Assembly (NCBI GenBank): GCA_002314555.1
Contig: DCGF01000022.1
Coordinates: 350-5,543, forward strand
Direction: 5' to 3'
Length of the DNA: 5,194 nt
Source of the DNA: Ruminococcaceae bacterium UBA1785
Lineage (GTDB): Bacteria; Bacillota; Clostridia; Oscillospirales; Acutalibacteraceae
Shown here piece after piece: positions 1-5,194 of this stretch. The position numbers were made by a program, and so were the translations under genes. The notes below the pieces were generated by a model. That model was not told the origin of the DNA and made no database searches. It worked only from the letters and a program-made list of their open reading frames with translations. Position 1 is the stretch's first letter. Every line of letters begins with the position of its first letter.

Positions 1-1
1 C

Positions 2-1198
2 TTCATCGATGACTACTTCAACTGCTTAACAGTTGGTTCTGTAATGCGTCCTGTAACAGATTCTAAGAAGATCTCACGTGCAAAACTTTCATATCTTATC
101 GATGCAACAGCTGCACCTATATGTATGATTGCTCCTATCTCTTCTTGGGCTGCTGCAGTTTCAGGTTATGCTCCAGATGGTCAGGGCCTCCAGCTCTTCA
201 TCTCAGCTATCCCATTCAACTACTATTCACTTCTTACATTCGTATTCATCATCGGCATCACAGTAATGGGCTTTGACTACGGTTCAATGGCTATTCATGA
301 GAAGAACGCTTATGAAAATGGCGACCTCTTCACAACTGGTGCTTTCGAGGGTGAAAAGGATGTTGAAGCTAATCCAAAGGGTAAGGTAATCGACCTTGTT
401 CTTCCTATCATCGTACTTATTGCTGTTTCAGTTTATGCACTTATCTATGTTGGTCAGTGTATGGTTGGCGACGACTGGGTATTCACTCCATCAGAGCGTA
501 TGGCTGACATGGGATTCATCGATGCTTTCTCTAACACAGATGCTACAATCGGTCTTCCTTGGGCTGCTTTCGTTGCACTTGTATTCACAGTAATCTATCT
601 TATAGCTAGAAGAGTTATCACATTTAAAGAGGCTATGGAGTGTGTTCCACAGGGCTTTATCGCAATGGTTCCTCCAATCCTCATCTTAACTCTTGCTACA
701 TCACTTAAGAACATGACTGGTCTTCTTGAAGCTCGTGAATTTGTTGGTGGTCTTGTTGAAGGTTCTGCTGCTACTTTCCAGGCATTTCTTCCAGCAATAA
801 TCTTCGTTATTGCTTGCCTTCTTGCTTTTGCAACAGGTACATCATGGGGTACATTCGGTATCCTTATCCCAATCGTTACAGCTATCTTCCCAGTAGGCGT
901 ACCTCTTGGTACAATCTGTATCTCAGCTTGCCTCGCTGGTGCTGTTTGTGGTGACCACTGCTCACCAATCTCTGATACAACAATCATGTCATCAGCTGGT
1001 GCTCAGTCCAACCACTTGAATCACGTATCAACTCAGCTTCCATATGCAATCACAGTTGCAGCTATCTCATTCGTAATGTTCGTTATCGCTGGTTTCGTTC
1101 AGAATGCTGTTATCTGCCTCATCGTTGGTGCTGTAGTAACACTCGCTGTTCTCTTTGCAATTAAGAAGTTTGGTAAAAACGTATATGTTGCAAAATAA
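2..1198 (+). CDS. NhaC-family Na+/H+ antiporter (5'-truncated by window edge)
   Basis: Integral membrane secondary carrier of the NhaC type, which in characterised members exchanges cytoplasmic Na+ for external H+ for pH and sodium homeostasis. The frame is open from base 2, reading FIDDYFNCLTVGSVMRPVTD, so the first Met at 44 is internal and the true start lies upstream. About 398 residues are visible of the 460-530 usual for the family. Family-type motifs are the DDYFN-MRPVTD segment at the left edge, ATGTSWGTFGILIPI (visible residues about 277-291) and GDHCSPISDTTIMSSAGA (about 317-334). About nine hydrophobic segments are visible, near residues 34-51, 75-92, 129-152, 185-204, 219-234, 259-278, 283-314, 347-366 and 368-388, and the protein ends with a short basic tail. 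It ends in TAA at 1196-1198, followed by a hairpin terminator. Some relatives exchange other substrates (for example malate/lactate or amino acids), so Na+/H+ specificity is a family-level inference. Confidence 0.9.
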   Translation, partial: FIDDYFNCLTVGSVMRPVTDSKKISRAKLSYLIDATAAPICMIAPISSWAAAVSGYAPDGQGLQLFISAIPFNYYSLLTFVFIIGITVMGFDYGSMAIHEKNAYENGDLFTTGAFEGEKDVEANPKGKVIDLVLPIIVLIAVSVYALIYVGQCMVGDDWVFTPSERMADMGFIDAFSNTDATIGLPWAAFVALVFTVIYLIARRVITFKEAMECVPQGFIAMVPPILILTLATSLKNMTGLLEAREFVGGLVEGSAATFQAFLPAIIFVIACLLAFATGTSWGTFGILIPIVTAIFPVGVPLGTICISACLAGAVCGDHCSPISDTTIMSSAGAQSNHLNHVSTQLPYAITVAAISFVMFVIAGFVQNAVICLIVGAVVTLAVLFAIKKFGKNVYVAK

Positions 1199-1211
1199 GA
1201 ATAATTAAATT

Positions 1212-1245
1212 AAAAGACCTAGAGCTTTTGCTCTAGGTCTTTTTT
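1212..1245. terminator. Bidirectional intrinsic terminator between convergent genes
   Basis: A perfect 14-bp stem (1212-1225 with 1230-1243) encloses a TTTT loop at 1226-1229. The core GACCTAGAGC/GCTCTAGGTC is GC-containing and is flanked by A-tracts and T-tracts. On the + strand the stem runs into T1240-T1245, which suits termination of the antiporter transcript 13 bases after its stop. Read on the - strand, the stem is followed by TTTTAATTTAAT, which suits termination of the kinase transcript, whose stop codon is only 1 base from the hairpin region. One structure therefore plausibly serves both convergent transcripts. Confidence 0.92.
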
Positions 1246-1246
1246 G

Positions 1247-3949
1247 TTACTTATAAAACTCGGTAAGGGTCGCAACTATCTTTGAGATATCAATTGGCTT
1301 TGAAAGATGTCCGTTCATTCCTGCAGCAAATGCTTTTCTCTTATCCTCTTCAAAGGCATTAGCTGTCATAGCGAGGATTTTAACGCCGGTGTTGAATTCC
1401 CTTATAGCTTTAGTTGCTTCATAGCCGTTCATAACAGGCATTTGAATGTCCATAAGTACAAAGTCGTAATAAGTTGGTTCGTGGCTTTTAACCATCTCTA
1501 CGGCGATATTACCGTCATAAGCCTCCTCAACTTTAATGCCGATGTCTGAGAGTAGGAACGAAGCTATCTCTCTATTCATCTCATTATCCTCAACAAGAAG
1601 GATTCGTTTGCCTTTAACTAGGTCTGCGTTTTCTGGCATAGTAGGAGCTGTCTCTTTTACGACCTGTCTCACGAGCTCAAAGGTGAGCTCTATCGTGACT
1701 GAGGTTCCTCTGCCGGTCTTGGACTGGATGTCGATTGTTCCGCCTAAGATGTCGACAAGTTTTTTAACAATTGACATTCCAAGACCGGTACCCTCAACAC
1801 CCGAGAGGGTCGTATTTTTCTCTCTGGCAAACGTCTCAAAAATCGTAGCGAGGAATTCTTCACTCATTCCGATACCGTTATCGGTTACGTTGAAACGATA
1901 AGTCGCGGTGTTCTTTTCATAGTCCTGATCTATCTGATCAATTCTATATACTACAGTACCGCCGTCCTCGGTATATTTAATAGCATTACTGATTACATTT
2001 GTAATGATTTGGTTTACGTGAAGAGTATCTGCAAGTATATTCTCATTATTTACATTTGTAAGAAGTGAGAGATGTATACGTTTCTTATCAGCAAGCTCTT
2101 TACAGATATTTACGCAGTCATTTGCTTTTTCAACGAGGTTAACAGGATCATTAACTATCTCAACTTTACCAGTCTCGATTCGTGACATATCAAGTACTTC
2201 GTTGATGAGAGTTAGAAGGTGAGTGCCTGCGATATCGATCTTTGTTAAGCAGTCGCCAATAACTTCAGGATTATTAATACTCTTTTCTGCCATAGTAGTG
2301 TAACCCTTAATGGCATTCATAGGAGTTCTAATATCATGCGACATGTTGAAGAGGAATTTGGACTTCGCTTCGTTTGCGGCCTCTGCCTCCTGTTTTGCAA
2401 CTTTAAGGTCCACGTTCTGTCGCTCGATGGTTTCCATAAGTTCCATTCTTTGAGCAGAGTCGTCGTCCAAATCTCGGATAGAGACGAGAAGAGAAGTTGG
2501 AATGCCATCCACTCTTTCGAGTACTCGCCACTCACTTCTACGGATGTTGTTTTGAAGACCATCCATCTCGAAGATTATTTCTCTAGAATCCTTTTCCTTT
2601 AAGAACTCAGCAAGTGCTCTAGTGCTTTCAAGGTTTGGAAGAAGGTACTTGTAGTCTTCAGAAACACGTGCGCTTACTTGATCATAGATAAACTGATATG
2701 GAACCTCTGTGTATTTGTTCTGGCCAATCTCATTTGAGAACTTAATAACCTTTGCGGTGTCAGTCTCTATGTTTACATATACAAGTGATGAGTATTCTTC
2801 TAGGAGCTCATCAGTGATGTATTTTTGCATTACTTCGTCGTTCTTATCTAGGATAGCCATAGCGATAGCGGTTGGAGTTTCATGCTCTTCGTCCACTTTA
2901 ACATATCTAATTTGACGATACTCAAGACCTGTTGGCACGTTAACTCTAAATACTAAGTCACAGGCTTTTTTATCTTTAAGGTTTTTTGCAATAGTGTCGA
3001 TGTTTCCCTCATCTAAGACGCGCTGCATATCTCCTCTATAGACAAAGTTCTTTACGTACATTTCGAAGAGATCGTCTATGTGGTCACTCTCTTTGATGGA
3101 AGGGAAGAGAATATTTTGAAGTTGGTCTGTGTCGCCGTAAGCGGTTGTTTGACCGGTTTTTATATCAATGTAGAAAACGTATGTGTATTCTGACGCTAAT
3201 GCATTGATGATTTTTTTACTTACAAGGAGCTTTCTGTTGTCTTCCTCTCTGCTTGTTTCAACTATGAAGAAGTAGGCATAGATAAGGCCTATAAAAGCAG
3301 TGAACGGCTGGAATGGGAAAGAGGAAACATTAAGCACTAAGAATCTATAGGTTAAAATACCAAGAGCAGGAATCCATGCGAAGAATATAGTTGAACCATA
3401 ACCACCGCGAATTTTAATGTTATCTCGATACTTTAGGTATGTCATCTCCACAGTTGGGGCAATGTAATACCAAACAGTTGTGATGGAGAAAACAAATGAT
3501 AAAGGTCCACGTTCGTATCTGTCTGTGGCATCACCGATTATCCAAAGACCATTATTTGTGATGATAGAATAGATGATGAGTGTAACACCTATAATGAAAG
3601 GAATTGTCGTAGGGGCGAGGAAACTGAATTTAAAATCTGTCCTATCATATGTGGAGAGGATGAACCAAAACCACATATATGCGACGATTATCATCGCAAG
3701 GTAATAGAGGGCATTGATTATAATAAAGCCGTTTCGATAGTAAACTGGAATTTTCGCGCAGGCCTCCCAGACGAGGTCCATACCAACAAAGTTTCCTGCG
3801 CACGCAGAGAGCCAAAGTATGAACTTGATATCGCTAGTTTTCTCTTTGCTCATGAGCATCTTTACAAAGATAATCATGATTGATAGACCGACCATTATGT
3901 CGGTTATCATATAAGTGTTTAGAGATCTAAGAATGTTTACTATTTCCAT
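1247..3949 (-). CDS. Membrane-bound hybrid sensor histidine kinase / response regulator
   Basis: Two-component hybrid kinase of 900 residues, complete. Residues 1-232 hold about seven hydrophobic helices (near 13-33, 41-58, 74-99, 110-130, 150-167, 186-205, 213-231), probably the membrane sensor. Two PAS-like modules follow (about 246-370 and 377-495), then a coiled-coil linker (about 497-535). The HisKA H-box SHDIRTPMN has the phospho-acceptor His538. HATPase boxes are N (NQIITNVISNAIKYT, 646-660), G1 (DNGIGM, 690-695), F (IFETFARE, 703-710) and G2 (GTGLGMS, 720-726). The C-terminal receiver (781-900) keeps E787/D788, phospho-acceptor Asp834 in LMDIQMP, Thr862 and Lys884. All catalytic residues are intact, so kinase and receiver should both work. 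There is no HPt or DNA-binding output domain, so an external HPt/regulator is expected unless the receiver only tunes the kinase. The ATG at 3949 is supported by a well-spaced AGAGGTG. It is the second gene of an operon with the U32-family gene. The signal sensed is unknown. Confidence 0.96.
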   Translation of the reverse strand: MEIVNILRSLNTYMITDIMVGLSIMIIFVKMLMSKEKTSDIKFILWLSACAGNFVGMDLVWEACAKIPVYYRNGFIIINALYYLAMIIVAYMWFWFILSTYDRTDFKFSFLAPTTIPFIIGVTLIIYSIITNNGLWIIGDATDRYERGPLSFVFSITTVWYYIAPTVEMTYLKYRDNIKIRGGYGSTIFFAWIPALGILTYRFLVLNVSSFPFQPFTAFIGLIYAYFFIVETSREEDNRKLLVSKKIINALASEYTYVFYIDIKTGQTTAYGDTDQLQNILFPSIKESDHIDDLFEMYVKNFVYRGDMQRVLDEGNIDTIAKNLKDKKACDLVFRVNVPTGLEYRQIRYVKVDEEHETPTAIAMAILDKNDEVMQKYITDELLEEYSSLVYVNIETDTAKVIKFSNEIGQNKYTEVPYQFIYDQVSARVSEDYKYLLPNLESTRALAEFLKEKDSREIIFEMDGLQNNIRRSEWRVLERVDGIPTSLLVSIRDLDDDSAQRMELMETIERQNVDLKVAKQEAEAANEAKSKFLFNMSHDIRTPMNAIKGYTTMAEKSINNPEVIGDCLTKIDIAGTHLLTLINEVLDMSRIETGKVEIVNDPVNLVEKANDCVNICKELADKKRIHLSLLTNVNNENILADTLHVNQIITNVISNAIKYTEDGGTVVYRIDQIDQDYEKNTATYRFNVTDNGIGMSEEFLATIFETFAREKNTTLSGVEGTGLGMSIVKKLVDILGGTIDIQSKTGRGTSVTIELTFELVRQVVKETAPTMPENADLVKGKRILLVEDNEMNREIASFLLSDIGIKVEEAYDGNIAVEMVKSHEPTYYDFVLMDIQMPVMNGYEATKAIREFNTGVKILAMTANAFEEDKRKAFAAGMNGHLSKPIDISKIVATLTEFYK
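2465..3214 (-). other. Tandem degenerate PAS-like sensory modules within the hybrid kinase
   Basis: Two successive segments of about 120-125 residues lie between the last membrane helix and the coiled coil (kinase residues about 246-370 and 377-495). They begin alike: INALASEYTYVFYIDIKTG against TDELLEEYSSLVYVNIETD. They also end alike in a strand-rich stretch before a charged linker: AIAMAILDKNDE against SLLVSIRDLDDD. This head-to-tail similarity at the protein level suggests an ancient duplication of one PAS-type fold. The middle parts are divergent, and no obvious heme or flavin signature is visible. The similarity is judged by eye, and PAS membership would need a profile or structure comparison. 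Confidence 0.55.
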
Positions 3950-3953
3950 ATAG

Positions 3954-3960
3954 CACCTCT
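3954..3960 (-). promoter_or_regulatory. Ribosome binding site of the hybrid kinase, overlapping the upstream stop codon
   Basis: Read on the - strand the junction is GAATAGAGGTGCTATATG. The Shine-Dalgarno AGAGGTG begins inside the TAG stop codon of the U32-family gene and lies 4-6 bases before the kinase ATG at 3949. This arrangement decides the kinase start and indicates translational coupling, with ribosomes finishing the upstream gene able to reinitiate directly. I see no room for a separate promoter in the 9-base gap. Confidence 0.85.
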
Positions 3961-5194
3961 ATTCTACGCCTCTAAAGTAGAGACCTCGGGTAAATTCGCC
4001 ATGTGGTTCTGTTTGGTCACGGAAGGCCGAGAGGACCTTCGAGACTTTGGCTTGGTCCTCTACTGAGAAGTAGAGGAGCTGGAAGTCGAGATTTTTAAGC
4101 TCGGCCTGACGGTCAGCAAGGTAAATAGGGCGGGAGTTTAGAATCTCTGAGGCCGCACCTAGATTTGCCTCGCAGGTGACAGGGAATTTTATTCCCTTCC
4201 TGTCAGCAAGGCAAAGCTTGCTTTGGCAAGCTCTACAGTTGCGGCCGTTCTTAATAGGGCAGTTGCGAACGAGCATGAGTGGGGTCTGTCCATATGCAAC
4301 GATGCCGCGAGGGAGTGAGCCTCTAAGTGTTCCTATACTAGAGAGCTCAAGCTCTGTTGATACGACAATAGAGTGGATATCAAACTCGGCGAGAGCAAAA
4401 CTGTTATATGCGTTAAGTGTAGGTGCACCCATAACTCTAAATCCAAGTGATTTAGCGAGGGATACGCCGTCTAAAGTGCCGCAGTAGGCAAAGGAAGCGC
4501 CCTCTTCCTTTGCATCCTTTAGTTTACGCTTTATATCTCTTAAAGAGCCATAAAGGGCACGAGGAAGCTCCACACCAAAAGGAATGTTAAGCTTTTTTAC
4601 TTTACAGTACTTATCCTCGGTTGTAAAAAGAGGAATAATTATAGAAGTTACACCGTAGTCTCCGTGAGCTATGAATGAGTCAAAATTCTGAGGAATTTGA
4701 TCAACAGAAGAGAATCGAACGATGCTATTAGGTCTAGTAGCAGAAGGGTTTCTCTTCTTCCAAACGATAGAGTGTGTGCCAAGTTCAAGGAGCGCTGTTT
4801 TAGTGTAGTCATCTATAGAGAGTTTATACTCGCTAAAGACAGTGCTCTTTTTATAGCCCTCTATCATTTTCTTCTCAAGGGACTCAAGTGCGAGTCTTCT
4901 TATGTTATTTATTTCAGAGAGAGGAATGTTTATATCCTCATCAACTTTAATATCTGTCATTTCCACCTTGAAAGGTGTGCCACCGGTTTTATGAAGCTGA
5001 TCTCTAATCTTATCAACTTCTGTGGCGTGGTTCTGTGCCTTTTGAACTTTATAGTCTGAAGTTACAAAGGTATTGATCTTACCAGTTGACGCTGATGCCA
5101 TAAGTGGCTTCTTAAGTTCTGCTGTTAAAGAGAGGGAGATAGGTATAACTGTAGGCTCGTGGTCATAAAGACGTGCGAGTTCTTTGAGGACTGG
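3959..5194 (-). CDS. U32 peptidase-family protein with DUF3656, RlhA-like (5'-truncated by window edge)
   Basis: C-terminal part of a U32 'peptidase/collagenase-like' protein. Better studied members are prephenate-dependent RNA hydroxylation factors with an iron-sulfur cluster (E. coli RlhA on 23S rRNA, TrhP on tRNA) rather than proteases. The frame is open to the right edge, reading PVLKELARLYDHEPTVIPIS; the Met at 5101 is internal, so 411 residues are visible of a family usually about 650-850 long. Visible residues 1 to about 110 match the DUF3656 region, with GGTPF near 71-75 and the INIPLSEINNIRRLALESLE helix after it. The remainder is a second U32-like barrel segment, with GAPTLNAYNSFALAEF, PLMLVRNCPIKN, LADRKGIKFPVTC, SEILNSRPIYLADR and the family-type tail FTRGLYFRGVE. 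Five cysteines (visible 312, 320, 323, 328, 341) could ligate metal. The N-terminal U32 domain lies outside the window. It ends in TAG, 9 bases before the co-oriented kinase gene. The RNA-hydroxylation role is a family inference. Confidence 0.88.
   Translation of the reverse strand, partial: PVLKELARLYDHEPTVIPISLSLTAELKKPLMASASTGKINTFVTSDYKVQKAQNHATEVDKIRDQLHKTGGTPFKVEMTDIKVDEDINIPLSEINNIRRLALESLEKKMIEGYKKSTVFSEYKLSIDDYTKTALLELGTHSIVWKKRNPSATRPNSIVRFSSVDQIPQNFDSFIAHGDYGVTSIIIPLFTTEDKYCKVKKLNIPFGVELPRALYGSLRDIKRKLKDAKEEGASFAYCGTLDGVSLAKSLGFRVMGAPTLNAYNSFALAEFDIHSIVVSTELELSSIGTLRGSLPRGIVAYGQTPLMLVRNCPIKNGRNCRACQSKLCLADRKGIKFPVTCEANLGAASEILNSRPIYLADRQAELKNLDFQLLYFSVEDQAKVSKVLSAFRDQTEPHGEFTRGLYFRGVE
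4172..4261 (-). other. Cysteine cluster, putative Fe-S ligand region of the U32-family protein
   Basis: Five cysteines occur within 30 residues, spaced C-x7-C-x2-C-x4-C-x12-C, starting in LVRNCPIKN and ending in KFPVTC. U32 family members such as UbiU/UbiV and TrhP bind a 4Fe-4S cluster through four conserved cysteines, so this region is the natural candidate here. Which four of the five act as ligands cannot be told from the sequence, and zinc binding is an alternative. Confidence 0.55.

Noticed and set aside
44..46. ATG at 44 as the start of the antiporter
   Set aside because: The same frame is open leftward to the window edge and encodes the family-typical FIDDYFN segment, so this Met is internal and the gene is cut by the window.
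595..987. 130-codon open frame on the - strand inside the antiporter gene
   Set aside because: It lies wholly antisense to a well-supported membrane protein gene, has no recognisable domain, and is explained by the strongly biased codon use of the + strand gene.
1536..1901. 121-codon open frame on the + strand opposite the kinase HATPase/receiver region
   Set aside because: It is antisense to conserved kinase motifs that are plainly coding on the - strand, and its translation is low-complexity Ser/Arg/Val-rich with no family resemblance.
4697..5059. 120-codon open frame on the + strand opposite the U32-family gene
   Set aside because: It is a shadow of the real - strand gene, whose DUF3656 motifs are conserved in the other frame, and it has no domain or convincing ribosome site.
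5099..5101. ATG at 5101 as the start of the U32-family gene
   Set aside because: The frame continues to the right edge with family-like DUF3656 sequence, and no Shine-Dalgarno precedes this Met, so the gene starts outside the window.
1..5194. Signs of a mobile element, CRISPR array, tRNA/rRNA or phage region
   Set aside because: No direct repeat array, transposase or integrase-like frame, terminal inverted repeats or RNA gene signature could be found; coding density is almost complete with housekeeping-type genes.

Overview
The window looks like an ordinary chromosomal segment from an anaerobic, moderately low-GC Firmicute. The best guess is a Lachnospiraceae relative such as the Butyrivibrio/Pseudobutyrivibrio group. 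This rests on protein style only: the NhaC-type carrier, a 'SHDIRTPMNA' hybrid kinase and a U32/DUF3656 protein, all typical of that family. No rRNA or other phylogenetic marker is present, so the assignment is an inference.

Layout: three genes fill almost all of the window. From the left edge to 1198 on the + strand is the C-terminal part of an NhaC-family Na+/H+ antiporter, with its 5' end cut off by the window. At 1212-1245 a strong hairpin with T-tracts on both sides acts as a shared bidirectional terminator between convergent genes. From 1247 to 3949 on the - strand is a complete 900-residue membrane hybrid histidine kinase: about seven membrane helices, two degenerate PAS-like modules, HisKA, HATPase and a receiver domain. 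From 3959 to the right edge on the - strand is the C-terminal part of a U32 peptidase-family (DUF3656/RlhA-like) protein, also cut at its 5' end. There is no gene-free stretch longer than about 50 bases, and I see no tRNA, CRISPR, IS element or phage feature.

How the genes relate: the U32-family gene and the kinase gene are separated by only 9 bases. The kinase Shine-Dalgarno overlaps the U32 stop codon, so the two are very probably co-transcribed and translationally coupled. They are also in the same reading frame, separated by one UAG codon. The antiporter is convergent and independently transcribed. I find no clearly new biological system here. The points most worth a second look are the in-frame amber junction between an RNA-modification-type protein and a sensor kinase, and the kinase's tandem sensory modules with no visible phosphorelay partner.
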